The notes: generated from the sequence alone by a model not told the origin. Positions 12,360-23,574 are shown, numbered from the stretch's first letter. The stretch: DNA of 64,000 nt from Dasypus novemcinctus (GCF_030445035.2 NC_080683.1:116607225-116671224), one strand, 5' to 3'. Translations and numbers: made by a program.

Positions 12360-12754
12360 TTTTTTTAAAAAAGATTTATTTTATTTATTCCTCTCCCCTT
12401 CCCCCCATTGTCTGCTCTCTGTCCATTCGCTGTGTGTTTTTCTGCATCCGCTTGCATTATCAGGTGGCACTGGGAAACTGCGTCTCTTTTTTGTTGCGTC
12501 AGCTCTCTGTGTGTGAAGTGCCACTCCTGGGCAGGCTGCACTTTTTTCGTGATGAGTAGCTCTCCTTGTGGGGCGCACTCCTTGCGCATGGGGCTCCCCT
12601 ACACAGGGGGCACCCCTGCGTGGCACGGCACTCCTTGCACGCAGCAGCACTGAGCGTGGGCCAGCTCTTCACGGGTCAGGAGGCCCTGGGTTTGAACCCT
12701 GAACCCTCCATATGGTAGGCGGACGCTCTATCAGTTGAGCCACATCCGCTTCCC
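12360..12754 (-). mobile_element. DAS-type SINE, reverse orientation
   Basis: It begins with the complement of the A-rich tail (TTTTTTTAAAAAAGATTTAT) and ends with the complement of the head, 'gagccacatccgcttcccc'. The B-box complement 'gggtttgaaccc' sits near 12689. The frames read across it on both strands are by-products of the SINE. Confidence 0.92.
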
Positions 12755-13384
12755 CTGAGGTTGTGTCTTGAAACTGAATAATTTTATCCTCAAATTTGTG
12801 TTTTTGAAGTGAGGTCTGAGGGACCAAGGGAGCATGCACTGGGAGTTGGGCACCTGCCTCTGCCACCCCCTGCCCGCCTCCGGCTGCTGGGTCCTTGGAG
12901 GAATCGGCCGGCCCACTCCGGCTCCGTCCTCCCAGGCAGGCCCGGAACTGTGGGGTCTGCACCCCTCGGGGGCGTGTGGGAGCCTGACATTAAATAGCAA
13001 ATAGAAAACACCCCAAAAGGGCAAGAGACAAAGAGTGGGTAAAAGGAAACAGCTTTTTAGCCCCAGAACAAGGGGTTCTGCATTTTCCTTTTGCAGTGGG
13101 CTCTGCAAATTTTGTAGCTGCTTCTGAGCCTGGGCATTGAAAAGCCATCCAAGATCCTGTTCCTCCCCGACTGCTCACCCAAACCCCAAGGTATTCTACA
13201 ACCTAGCCAGCAAGCACCTTCACTCTACTTTAACCTATGGGAGGTAGACACAATGAGCCAGTTTCCATGGTCAGAGTGAGGGACAAGGAAGAAATTGCCT
13301 AGGTGTTTAAGCTCAAAGCAATACAAGTAGGGACCATGGATGGGGATGGGGGCTAGATCAGGTGGACTTGGTGTTTCGGGGAAG

Positions 13385-13515
13385 TCAGGTGATGTAGAGC
13401 TCAGACTCTGAAGCCAGGTGATCTTGGTTCAACCCATTTCATCAATTAACAGCACTGTGCCATTGGCAGTCACTGGACCACTCTGAGTGTCTGTCTCGTT
13501 ATCTGTGAAATCATT
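13385..13515 (+). repeat. MIR-type ancient SINE
   Basis: 'gagctcagactctgaagcca', then a decayed B box 'ttggttcaaccc', then 'ctgtctcgttatctgtgaaa' follow the MIR order. Old and diverged, sense orientation. Confidence 0.65.
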
Positions 13516-13738
13516 CCACTATCAGTCTGATATTTTACTTTTCCCCCTCTCTTTACAATCATTGCTTAGTTTTTATCCTGGTGGGGATAAGAAGCCCCTT
13601 CCACCCCACGTGAGCTCTCCTTTATTAATCATCCACATCTTATGCAGTACTGGGTGAATGCATGAAAATCTTACTGCTTAGAAACTGAAATCCTGAAAGG
13701 ACTAGAAGAAAATATAGGTGAATAGATTTTTTTTCCCT

Positions 13739-14040
13739 ATGTTTTCTTTTTTATTAAAGTTAATAGGTCACAAGGAACATTATATTAAAAACATTAAAAA
13801 ATGAAAAACATGAGGTTCGCATATAAACTACTCCCCACCCCCCCACCTCATCATTTTTGTAAATTGTATTTTTTTTGAAGATACATACATCGCAAAAAAA
13901 ATGTTACATTAAAAAATATAAGAGGTTGGGGATATACCCCTCACCCCCCACCCCACTCCTCCCATATCAACAGCCTCCCCCATCATTGTGGCACACTCGT
14001 CGCACTCAGTGAGCACATATTGGGTAGGTGATAGATTTAT
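13739..14040 (-). mobile_element. L1 3' UTR, reverse orientation
   Basis: The block starts T-rich and holds 'aatgttacattaaaaaatat' followed by 'aagaggttggggatatacc', then 'ccatcattgtggcacac'. The same run occurs at 42050-42150, so this is a repeated xenarthran L1 3' end. Part of the motif is present twice (13770-13860 and 13875-14000), which suggests two overlapping copies or a duplication. Confidence 0.7.
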
Positions 14041-14191
14041 ACTCTTAAAATTGAGAAGGTCATTCTAAAGTGTGATGTAATGGCAGAAACCATTAAAAAC
14101 CTATCTATATATCATATTTGAAAACTTTCATAGGGCCCAAAGCACTCCATCACCAAGCTGATTAAAAATTGGGGAAACTATTTTCAGCATC

Positions 14192-14697
14192 TGTATTAGT
14201 CTGCCAAAGGGGTGCTGTTACAAAGTACCATAAATTTGTTGACTTTTATAAAAGGTATTTATTTGGGGTAAACGCTTACAGTTATAAGGCCCTAAAGAGT
14301 CCAATTCAAGGTTGCTGTCTCACTAAAGTCAGTTGCCACATGTTGAAGAAACCTGGTCGCTGAGCTCTGCCTGGTCTCTCTTCTTGGGGCTTTAGCTGTG
14401 TGAGCCTTCTCCTTTCTGTCACATGACAGTTCTTCCCTCTGGCATCTATGGGGGTCTTGCTCTTCCTGTGTTTCTTCTTGAGTATCTGTTTTTATCAGCT
14501 CACAAAGGGGGCAGGGACTCAACCCAAGTCACACCTTACTGATATGGTTGAACCAAAACCCTAACCTTAACAGGTAGTTTAATCAAGGCCCTTCAACTGA
14601 ATCCAATATAATCAAAGGGTATCGCACCCAGAACAGATTAGTTTATAAACATAATCTTTCTCTTTTTGGGATTAATAAATAATCTCAAATTGCCACA
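14192..14697 (-). mobile_element. Solo LTR, TGTAGCAG family (MaLR/ERVL-like), reverse
   Basis: It starts with the complement of the LTR 3' end ('tgtattagtctgccaaag') and ends with the complement of its 5' end ('aaattgccaca'). In between are the reversed poly(A)-signal region ('ttataaaaggtatttatttg') and a purine-to-pyrimidine body shared with five other copies in this window. A CATCT stands at both ends (14188-14192 and 14696-14700), overlapping the termini, consistent with a 5-bp duplication. No internal retroviral genes are present. Confidence 0.8.
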
Positions 14698-15103
14698 TCT
14701 CTATCAGACAAAAGGTTAATATTAGCAAATAAAGAACAATTAAAATCAACAAGGAATATTGAAAAACACTGGAAAAAACAGGAAAATGCAATTCTTGAAA
14801 GAATAATAAATGATAGTTAACTCACCAAGAGGTGTTCAATGAATAATCAAAGATATAGACATTTAAAGAGCAATGATATTTTATAGATTTATGATGTTAA
14901 ACTTAAGCTCCAAAGCAACCACAAAGAAAATATCTGAAAAAAAAAATGGAATGAAATAAGAAGGGATTCAAAATGGTATACTGCTAAAAACCAAATAAAT
15001 ATGAAAGTAGATATTAATGACAGAATTGAGGGACAAAAAGGTAAAACACTTAAAAAGACCTAGTAGCAAAATGGCTGAAGAAAGACCTGAATTATCAGTA
15101 CTT

Positions 15104-15522
15104 TATTTATTTTAAAGTTTTATTTTTTATTTATTCTCTCCCTTCCCCACCCACCCCCCTGGTTGTCTGCTCTCTGTGTCCATTTGCTGTGTGTTCTTCT
15201 GTGTCCACTTGCATTCTTGTCAGTGGCACTGAGAATCTGTGTCTCTTTTTGTTGCGTCATCTTGCTGCATCAGTTCTCTGTGTGTGCGGTGCCACTCCTG
15301 GGCAGACTGCGCTCTTTTTGCACTGGGTGGCTCTCCTTACTGGGCATGCTCCTTGTTCTTGTTCCCTACGTGGGGGACACCCCTGCATGGCAGGGCTCTC
15401 CTTGCGTGCATCAGCACTGCACATGGGCCAACTCACCACACAGGTCAGGAGGCCCTGGGTTTAAACCCTGGACCTCCCATGTGGTAGGCAGATGCTCTAT
15501 CAGTTGAGCCAAATCTGCTTCC
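15104..15522 (-). mobile_element. DAS-type SINE, reverse orientation
   Basis: The T/A-rich tail complement opens the element at about 15104 and the head complement 'gagccaaatctgcttcc' closes it at 15522. It interrupts L1 sequence: 'gaattatcagtacttta' on the left and 'gtagttactttcaatat' on the right flank one ORF2 segment. It is therefore younger than that L1. Confidence 0.9.
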
Positions 15523-15690
15523 TGAGTAGTTACTTTCAATATAAATGGATTAAATTCTCCAGTCAAGAGGCAGAGATTGGCAGAATGGGTGAAAAAGGCA
15601 TGAACCAAATATGTCCTATTTACGAGAGAGCCATCTTAAATTCAAAGACACAAGGAGGTTTAAAGTGAAGGGGTGGAAAAATATACCACA

Positions 15691-16190
15691 TGTATTAGTC
15701 AGCCAAGGGGGTGCTGATGCAAAATATCAGATATTGGTTGGTTTTTATAAAGGGTATTTATTTAGAATAGGAGCTTACAGATACCAGGCTGTAAAGCATA
15801 AGTTATTTCCCTCACCAAAGTCTAATTTCACATGTTGGAGCAAGATGGCTGCCAGCATCTGCAAGGGTTCAGGCTTCCTGGGTTCCTCTCTTCCCAGGGC
15901 TTGCTTCTTTCCAGGCTTAGGTTTCCTCTCTTCCCAGGGCTCCAATTTAAGGCTTCAGCATCAAATTCCAACATCAAAACCCCAACATTAAAAATCTCAT
16001 CTCAACTCTGTCCTTCGCCATGCCTTTTATCTGTGAGTCCCCACCCTTTGGGGGTTATCTGATTATATCAGATTCAGTTGAGGGGAACTATGAATCCAAT
16101 ATAATCTAATATGCCTAGAGGAAAAGATCAGTTTACAAACATAATCCAACATTTCTTTTTGGAATTCATCAATAATATCAAACTGCTACA
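15691..16190 (-). mobile_element. Solo LTR, TGTAGCAG family, reverse
   Basis: It starts TGTATTAGTC and ends CTGCTACA, the complements of the family 3' and 5' termini. The reversed poly(A) signal region (TTTATAAAGGGTATTTATTT) is near the left end. The flanks 'gtggaaaaatatacca' and 'tgcaaatagtaaccc' are contiguous in L1 ORF2, so the LTR dropped into the L1 endonuclease region. An internal duplication ('ctctcttcccagggct') is visible at about 15882-15943. Confidence 0.85.
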
Positions 16191-16533
16191 CAATGCAAAT
16201 AGTAACCCAAAGATAATTGGGATAGCTATTCCAATATCAGATAGAATAGACATTAAGTAAAAAACTATTATGAGGGCCAAAGAAGCTCACTATATACTGA
16301 TAATGGGGTCAATTTAACAAGATGACATAACAATGATAAATATATATGCACCTAATGGCAGAGTCTCAAAACATATGAAGCAAATATTGACAGATTTGAA
16401 GGGAGAGATAGATGGTTCTATATTAATGGTAGGAGACTTCAATACACAGCTTTCTATAATGGATATAGCATCTAGACAGAAGATGAATAGGGAAACGGAA
16501 GACTTGAATCATATTGTTAACTAACTGTATCTA

Positions 16534-17104
16534 TATGGCAGTTTGATATCATTGATGAATTTCAAAAAGAAATACTGATTATGTTTGTAAAGTGGTCTGT
16601 TTCTCTGGGTGTGATTAAATTATGATTAGGGCTTTGACTGGGCCATGTCAGTAGGATGTTGAGTCCCCACCACCGGATGGGTGGGGATTCACGGAGAAGA
16701 GCCATGGCAGAGGGCAGAGTTTAGAGTTTTGATCCTGGAGCCTGGGAAGTAAACACACAGAAAAGCAGATACATGAGGAAAGAGGGAAGGCTCCTTTAGA
16801 CACAGAAGGAGGCCCAGGGAAGAGATGTATGCTGTTTGCCTGATAGTCTACAACTGGCCTTGAGGAGAGAGCAGAGCAAAGGAGCCCAGTGAGAAATAAG
16901 TCCCAGGAAGAGAGGAAGAGGAAGCCTGAACCCTTGCAGATGTTGGCAGCCATCTTGCTCCAACATGTGGATCTGACTTGTGTGAGGGAAGTAACTTATG
17001 CTTTATGGCCTGGTAACTGTAAGCTTCTATCCAAATAAATGCCCTTTATAAAAACCAACTGATTTCTGGTATTTTGCATCAGCACCTCTTTTTTGACTAA
17101 TACA
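16534..17104 (+). mobile_element. Solo LTR, TGTAGCAG family, sense
   Basis: The start is a decayed TGTGGCAGTTTGATATC and the end is GACTAATACA. AATAAA sits near the 3' end, followed by the conserved 'gatttctggtattttgcatc'. Flanking pentamers ATCTA (16529-16533) and ACCTA (17105-17109) differ at one base and fit a 5-bp target duplication. It splits the same old L1 endonuclease segment as the copy at 15691-16190. Confidence 0.88.
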
Positions 17105-17489
17105 ACCTAACAAACATATATTAAATAATTCACCCAAAAGAAGCAGAATACACATTATTCTATAGTGCACAAGGGTCATTCTCTAGGATGGACTATACGT
17201 TAAGTCACAAAAGAATTCTCAATAGTATAAGCCTCCACAATGGAGGTAGAAATAACAGAGAAAGAACTGGAAAGTTCATAAATATGTGAAAATGGAACAA
17301 AATACTCTTAAACAGCCAATGAGTCAAAGAAGGAATCACAAGGGAGAATAGGAAATACCTTGAGGTGAGTGAAAACAAAACATATGCACCAAAACTTGTG
17401 AGATACAACAAAGTCAGGGCTGAGAGGGAAATTTATAGCTCTAAATACATTTAAAAAGAAGAAAGATCTCAAATCAGATACCAAACCTC

Positions 17490-17700
17490 ATGTTTTAATT
17501 TTCTAAGCTTCCAAATACAAAATATCAGAAATGGATTGGCTTTTACAATGGAGATTTTTTGGTTTGCAAGCTTATAGTTCTGAGGTCATGAAAATGTTCA
17601 AATTAGGGCATCATCAGGGGATGCTTTCTCCTTAAAGTCTGGCTCCTGGCAATCCTGGACTTCTCTGTTACATGGCAAGGCACATAGTGGTATCTGCTGA
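17490..17700 (-). mobile_element. Possible LTR fragment
   Basis: The stretch 'ccaaatacaaaatatcagaa' to 'gcttatagttctgaggtcat' resembles the reversed 3' half of a MaLR-type LTR. It lacks a recognisable left terminus and abuts the next LTR at 17701. The assignment is tentative. Confidence 0.4.
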
Positions 17701-18134
17701 TGTATTAGTCAGGGTTCTCTAGGGAAGCAGAATTTATAGGAAATATCTGTAAATAATATGAGATTTTATAAAATTGTCTCATGCAACCATGGGGATGTGT
17801 GAGTACACATTCTGTAGGGCAGGCTGCAGGTTAGGAACTCTGAATTCTCCAGAAGAAGTTGGCTGGCTGGAGTAAAGATGGAAATTCTCTCTTCTGAATG
17901 CTGAAATCATCACTTCTCCTTTTAAGGCCTTCAAATGATTGGACAAGACATCTCTCATTGCTGAAGGCAATTTCCTCGGTTGTTTGTAGATGTAATCAGC
18001 CATAGATGCAATCAACTTACTGATGATTTACATGAATGAAATGTCCTCACAGTAAAAATTAGGCCAGAGCTTGCCTGACCAAATAACTGAGCACCATTAC
18101 CCGGCCAAGTTGACACATGAATCTAACCATCACA
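17701..18134 (-). mobile_element. Solo LTR, TGTGATGGTTAG family (ERVL-like), reverse
   Basis: It begins TGTATTAGTCAGGGTTCTCT and ends AATCTAACCATCACA, the complement of a 5' terminus TGTGATGGTTAGATT. A related sense copy is at 43208-43611. No 5-bp target duplication is obvious. There are no internal genes. Confidence 0.75.
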
Positions 18135-18204
18135 GTTTACCCCTTGTCAAATTGTCAGCTATATACATCACCTTAAACTATACTTAATCTTTAATGAAAA
18201 GGAA

Positions 18205-18606
18205 TAGAGAGGTGAATGTGGCTCAAGTGATAAGGCCTCTGCCTACCATATGGGAGGACCCAGGTTCAAAAAAGAAGAGAAAGCATGCCTGCATGGCGAG
18301 CCAGTGCCCGTGTGGTGAGCCGAGTGCCCAGTGCAGTGTACCAAGTGCCCATGTGGTGAGCCAAGTGCCTGTGTGTTGAGCTGAGTGCCCATGTGGTGAG
18401 CCGAGGGCCCACATGACTGCCCACATGGCAAGGTGAGTGCCTGCACAGTGAGCTGAGTGCCCATTTGAGTGCCTGCATGGTGAGCCAAGCCAGTGCCCAT
18501 GTGGTGAGCCGAGTGCATATGCAACCACTTGTGCCACATCCACTCCATTATTGCTTTACTTTTTTTTTTAAAGAAATGCACTTTATTTTTTTCTTCCCCT
18601 TCCCTC
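18205..18606. repeat. Rearranged SINE with internal minisatellite and a second, inverted head
   Basis: A sense DAS-type head lies at 18205-18270 ('gtgaatgtggctcaagtgat', then a decayed B box 'aggttcaaa'). It runs into about 11 diverged copies of a roughly 20-bp unit, 'gagtgcccatgtggtgagcc' (18290-18520). At 18521-18546 'accacttgtgccacatccac' is the reverse complement of another SINE head, and 18556-18606 holds a T-rich and CT-rich stretch like a reversed SINE tail. The order head, minisatellite, inverted head, inverted tail is not that of a normal insertion. Confidence 0.75.
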
Positions 18607-18607
18607 C

Positions 18608-20095
18608 AAAGAAGATATACAAATGTCCAATAAGCACATGAAAAATGCTCAACATCATTAGCCATTAGGGAAATGCAAATCAAAACTACAATGAAATACT
18701 ATTTCACACTAGTTGTTTAACAATCTTTAGTTGTTTAAATAGTGGCTACTATTAAAAAAAACAAACAGAAAATAACAAGTATTGGTGAGGATGTGGGGAA
18801 ATAAGAACACTTGTTCATGGTGCAGCTGCTGTGGAAAACAGTTTGGGGGTTCCTCAGGAAGTTAAGTGTAGGATTACCATCTGACTTGGCAATCCCACTT
18901 CCAAAAGAACTCAAAGCAGGGACTCAACAGATATTTGCACACTGATGTTCACAGTGACATTATTCACAATAGCTAAAAGGTGGAAGCAACCCAAGTATCC
19001 ATCAACAGATTAATGGATAAACAAAATATGGCATAGGGAAGTGGATGTGGCTCAAGTGATTGGGCTCCCATCTACCATTTGGGAGGTCCAGGGTTTGATA
19101 CCCAGGACCTCCTGGTGAAGGCAAGCTGGCCCTTGTGGTGAGTTGGCCCATGTGTTGTGCTGACCCACACATAGTTTGGCCCCACACAGGACTGGCCCAT
19201 GTGGAGAGCTGGTGCAGCAAGATGACACCACAAAGAGAGAGACAGAGGAGAGATAATAAAAGACGCAGCAGACAAGGTAGCTGAGGTGGCACAAGAGAAC
19301 GATCACCTCTCTCCCACTCTGAAAGGTCCCAGGATCGGTTCCTGGAGCTGCTTAATGAGAATACAAGCAGACACAGAGAACACACAGAGAATGGACACAG
19401 AGAACAGACAAAGGAGAGAGGAAGGAGAAATAAATAAATAAATAAATTTTTAAAAAAAAGTGGCATATAGATACAATGGGATATTTTCAGCCTTGGGAAG
19501 GAATAAAGTTCTGATGTGAGCAATGACATGGATGAATCTCAAAGAGATTATATTGAATGAAATAAGCTAGACAGAAAAGGACAATTATATGATCTCACTG
19601 ATTCAAAATAATTTATATAAAATTGTGCAAGAATAGCCAGAAATAGCAGCTAGGTACAGTAGGGGAAGCATAGAGAGGTTGAGAAGTGAAGAATTTTCTT
19701 GTTTGTCTGTTTTTTGTTATTATTATTATTGAAATAATGTAAATGTTCTAATAACGATTGAAGGTATGAATGCACAACTGTGATTATACTAAATACCATT
19801 GATTGTGCACTTTGGATGAATTGTATGCTTTATTAATATGTATCAATAGAATTGATTTGTTTTAAACAAAACATGGGACTGTACAAAACAATGAACTCTA
19901 ATGTAAACTAAGTTACATTAGACTATAGTTAATAGTATAATAATTATTTTTAAAAATTTGTAACAAAAGTAGCACACTAATGAAAACTATTAATTGTTGA
20001 GAAAATATGCCTGACAGGGGTATACGGGAACTCTATTTTCTGTAAACCAACAATGCCTCGAATAAAAAAATACATAATAAAAAGAGACAGTAGAA
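18608..20095 (+). mobile_element. L1 3' end (ORF2 end and 3' UTR), split by a SINE
   Basis: It opens with the ORF2 C-terminal region nucleotides 'gaagatatacaaatgtccaa', 'aaatgctcaacatcattag' and 'aaatgcaaatcaaaactaca', and continues with 'attcacaatagctaaaaggt' and 'ggaagcaacccaagtatcc'. After the SINE at 19036-19460 it resumes at 'tggcatatagatacaatggg' and ends near 'cctcgaataaaaaaatac'. Reading frames are broken. It is an old copy that served as the target for a later SINE. Confidence 0.85.
19036..19460 (+). mobile_element. DAS-type SINE inside L1, with target duplication
   Basis: The head 'gggaagtggatgtggctcaa' carries a B box with one change (GGGTTTGATACCC), and the tail is AAATAAATAAATAAATAAAT. 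TGGCATA flanks both sides (19029-19035 and 19461-19467), a short target-site duplication. Its middle section differs from the other copies, with 'gctggcccttgtggtgagtt' units that resemble the minisatellite unit at 18290-18520. Confidence 0.92.
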
Positions 20096-20490
20096 TAGGT
20101 AGATAAATTCACACATGCAATACTATTTTAAAAACAATAACCAAAACAAAAATGAATTACTGGTATGTATAACAACATGGACAGACCATAATATTGAATA
20201 GAAATAAGCCAAACACAAAAAACACCTATACAATGTTGGAACCCACTCATTTGAAGAACAGAAGCCAGCAATTGAATCTGGGTAGACAGAGAGAGTGTGG
20301 TGGTTAGACATGGGAGGTGTTGACTCCAAGAGGCCAAGACACTCATCTGGGGGCTGGAAAGAGGCTCTTTGTGGACTAGGAGCTGGAAGCAATGGAATAT
20401 ACCTGTGTGAACATTCGTCTAGCTGTACTCTTTAGATCTGCATGTTTTACTCAATTTAAGTTATGCACACACACACAAAAAGAATTAATG
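20096..20490 (+). mobile_element. L1 3' UTR-like fragment
   Basis: 'acaacatggacagaccataa', 'aataagccaaacacaaaaaa' and a later 'gtggtggttagacatggg' follow the order of an old L1 3' UTR. A short CA repeat ends it near 20470. Diverged and without a coding frame. Confidence 0.55.
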
Positions 20491-20639
20491 TAAGCCTTGG
20501 TTGAGACATGTTCAACAAAAAGGCTTGGAAGATTAAGAAATCATTTTGATCTAGAAATTGCCAAAGAGACACTAAATAGGCCAATTCTTATGTGGTGTTG
20601 TGCAGTAAAACTTTAATTTATAATAAAAAAGATGTTCCC

Positions 20640-21395
20640 AGGAATTATTTCATTTGGGGCTTTTAAGTGATTTTCCTTGCTTTGCTATACTTTGCTGTAT
20701 TTTCTAGAAATATTATAATGAGCCTACCTTAGTCTTATCAGAGGGAAAAATAAGTTAATTCGATTTTCTAAGAAATCACAAACTCCTTCTTCTCTAAACC
20801 AGACAAAAAGCACGTGCCTGGATGTCCCCAAGTACATGAAAAGAAACATCAGAGACTCTGAACACTTTCCCATGACACAACAGTCATAAATGTGTGAAGA
20901 AACATTCAGCATCTCTATTAATTAAGTCAACAATTAGAATTCCAATTAAGATGTCTCAGCTACCTTTTGACATTGTATAACTGCTCCAGTGCTGCCTTTC
21001 TGATCTGAGTTATAATTTTTAATGGAGATGAAATAAAAGATAATGCCATTCCTGACGATGCAGCAAGAGAAAATTATGTGCTAATGACAATAGTTAATAT
21101 GTCCTACTCATTTAACATCTTCTAAGCACATTGCACCTAACTCCTGCGATGCTCACCACCACTCTACAAAGTAGGAACTGTCATTTTCCCCACTTGCATA
21201 AAGGAAACCAAGGCCCAGAGATGTTACTAACTTGCTAATACAAGGTAGAGCTTGGATCTAAAGCCTTTCTGGCCCCAGGGCCTGCCCCCACTGGGAAAAG
21301 GAGAGATAGACAGACCTGGGGAACGGGTGTGGGGTGACTTATTGTAAGCACCCTAGGGATAAGATCTTATCTCAATTGTCTTCCTCCTGCCAGCA
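20640..21395. other. Mostly unique sequence with an old L2/MIR-like piece
   Basis: No gene was recognised. The segment 21140-21265 ('caccactctacaaagtagg', 'ccaaggcccagagatgtta', 'tagagcttggatctaaagcc') has the layout of an L2 or MIR-type 3' portion. The rest shows no repeat or coding signature that I recognise. Confidence 0.5.
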
Positions 21396-21399
21396 TTTA

Positions 21400-21910
21400 G
21401 CCGCACCGCTGGTGCTAACAGACACCCACAACTGAGGATTGATGGGGTCAGAGCCGGGCGCAGAGCGAGGGTCCTAGGGTCTTCCTAGTGCAGGCAGGCG
21501 TCGGCCGCTCAGCTCTGCCTGAAATAAACAACACGCCTGGAGACTCCTCCGCAGTGAAAGGAGGGCAAAGGAGGCCCGGGCTTCTCGCACCCAGCCCCTC
21601 TTCCCTAAGGCTGCTGCGACGAGCTCTTTGTGGTTGCTGGGTCTCTAATTAGAGCCCCAAGCGTTTCCTTCTGTTCCTGAAAGGGCCAGAGGAACCGGCT
21701 CTGGGCTTATCGCCGTGGGCGTCTGCCCCTGCTCGCCAGCCAGAGGGCAGCTGTCGGAAGTGGGCGAGAAGCCGCGACCCCAAAGGAGTCCTGCCAGGGT
21801 CCCCCCAGCGTGCAAGGTCCCGCGAGGCAGCGCATGCGCTGTGGCTCAGGAGCCAAAGCCCGCCGGGAATGTGACAAGTTGGGCTCGGTTGGGTTTTAGG
21901 TGTGAGTTGG
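21400..21910. promoter_or_regulatory. CpG-rich patch with an NRF1-type site
   Basis: CpG density rises sharply compared with the flanks. The palindrome GCGCATGCGC at 21830-21839 is the canonical NRF1 binding site, typical of CpG-island promoters. No transposon resemblance was seen. No coding sequence could be attached: the frame at 21715-21924 has no recognisable family. A promoter of a non-coding transcript or an enhancer is possible, but unproven from sequence alone. Confidence 0.45.
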
Positions 21911-21914
21911 GAAC

Positions 21915-23395
21915 TGTGAAATAATACAACGGCAACTTCATGGCATTGATTGATGGGGCTAAGGAGAAAACTGCTTTTTAGAGGGGTTTTCTTCTAGATT
22001 AGAAGCATCCATAATTCCTTGCCGTTCTTAATAATCTTAAAAATTGTACTGGCTTTGTGAACGGCTCGAGGTGTGTGTGTGTAGTTGTTTATATTTATAC
22101 GGGAAACCATATCACAAGAGAACAGACACCGACTCTGTAGTGGCAACCTACAAATCCCATAACCCTAAAGGTAAACGTGCCAGGGGAAATGAAGCTACCA
22201 CCTGCCATCTTCCTCCCTGACGGCGGGGCCACGTGCGGTTCAGATGCGCTCCTGGAAAGAAAGCAGAGTCCAAGGGAAGTGCCAGGAAGTCCTTTGGGAA
22301 GCCGGCGACTAGAGTGTGCTCCTCCTGTGCACACAAGCTGCAGACCCAAGGGAGGCCTATTATTAGAACAGGGATCAAGTCCAAAGCTCTTAATTGCTGA
22401 AAGACACACCCCTGCCACTTTATTTCCTCAGCATCACCTGCGAATTACACCTAATATTAGACAGCAAGCAAGCATTCACTGAATTACCTATCCTTTATCC
22501 ATTCTGCAATCCCAAAAGAATGAGCGCGATTATTAAAAACTGTGAACAACAATATCCGAGGCAACATTGTGATTACTCCCCACCACGCGGCCAGCAGATA
22601 CCAGGACAGACGTGAATTCAGAGTCCCTGCCTGAAAGGGACTGACAGTGAGAGCAGATTCCCCAACCTTGTTTTCCTTATTGCCCCTTAAGTAGCTTCTT
22701 TGAATTCTTTATTTCTACTTAGCCTCCCCTTGCCCACCCACAGGCAGTATTTTAATACCACAGCTATACTGTATATCTGTTTATGTACTATGTGTGTAAT
22801 TGTGCTTCATACATAAAAACAGTAAGATTCTTGGGGGGTTCCCCAAGCACCAATATTCACCCCTTGGGGGCTCTATTGCCTCCCTCGAGAATGCTTGGCT
22901 TAGAGGGAGAGACGGAAGCAGGCTTTAGGGACGAGAACTGTGATAAGGAAATCCACAGGATGGGGCACGCGCTCATTTGCAGAAGCCAGGGGCCTGGCAA
23001 TTTCTTCTACAAACCAATCATTGCAGCACGCCAACATTTAAAGGTGTCGCTGTGGACTTGACTTAGTCTGGAATTCATCCTGTTCTATTATATTTTCTCT
23101 CTTCTCCCTTCTTCTCAAATGACAGTAACATCTGACAGTCTTGAAGGAGAAAAGAAGCCCCCCAAACCAGGATGGTGATGGCGAGGGGGTGCAGGGAAGG
23201 CGGCCTTGGGTTGGAAGCCTCAGTTTTGTTTTTTAACGATTGGGCGATCATTTTCCATCTTCCTCTCTGAAATATCTCTCCGATATGGCTCTTCTTTTTC
23301 ATATCCCCTGCTGCTTCCTCCAAGGTTGTGATACTTCTGGTCTGGGCAATAATCTCTTAAACATTTATGGAAGGACAACTGGGGTCCAGGTGCTT
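21915..23395. other. Unique intergenic sequence
   Basis: No coding exon, RNA gene or clear repeat was seen. The composition is mixed, with a short GT run near 22071-22083. The small frames on both strands carry no family signature. Confidence 0.5.
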
Positions 23396-23399
23396 CCAC

Positions 23400-23525
23400 G
23401 TGTAATCTCAGTCAGCCTGAGCACCGTGAGTTGCATTTTACAGACAGGGAAACTGAGGCTCAAGAGTTTAGTGATTTGCCCAAAGTGACACACGAGTAAG
23501 ATGCAGAGCTGGCCCCTAGACCCAG
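23400..23525 (+). repeat. MIR/L2-type ancient repeat
   Basis: 'ttttacagacagggaaactg', 'aggctcaagagtttagtgat' and 'ttgcccaaagtgacacac' form the common core of old MIR/L2-derived repeats. Diverged; family choice is uncertain. Confidence 0.6.
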
Positions 23526-23574
23526 TGGTATATCCTCTGCCCACACTCCTTCTGTAAGATTGGTCTAACAGTTC

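Larger units (their letters stand above)
14045..17480 (+). pseudogene. Degraded L1 LINE sequence (ORF2 pieces), broken by LTRs and a SINE
   Basis: Scattered segments read as old L1 ORF2. At 15640-15680 a frame gives KDTRRFKVKGWKNI, an endonuclease-domain block. At 16333-16524 a 63-codon frame gives INIYAPN, then QILTDLKGEID, then VGDFNTQLS and SRQKMNRETEDLN, the typical end of the apurinic endonuclease domain. Pieces at about 14050-14190 and 14698-14760 resemble the 3' end of ORF2 and probably come from a different L1 copy. Stops, frameshifts and four insertions (14192-14697, 15104-15522, 15691-16190, 16534-17104) mean no functional protein. The reverse transcriptase domain is not visible. 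Confidence 0.75.

Noticed and set aside
16333-16524. 63-codon frame with endonuclease motifs as a gene
   Set aside because: It is an isolated piece of L1 ORF2 between two LTR insertions, with stops on both sides; a pseudogene remnant.
18290-18520. CRISPR-like array of short repeats
   Set aside because: The repeats are contiguous with no unique spacers and lie in a mammalian SINE; it is a minisatellite.
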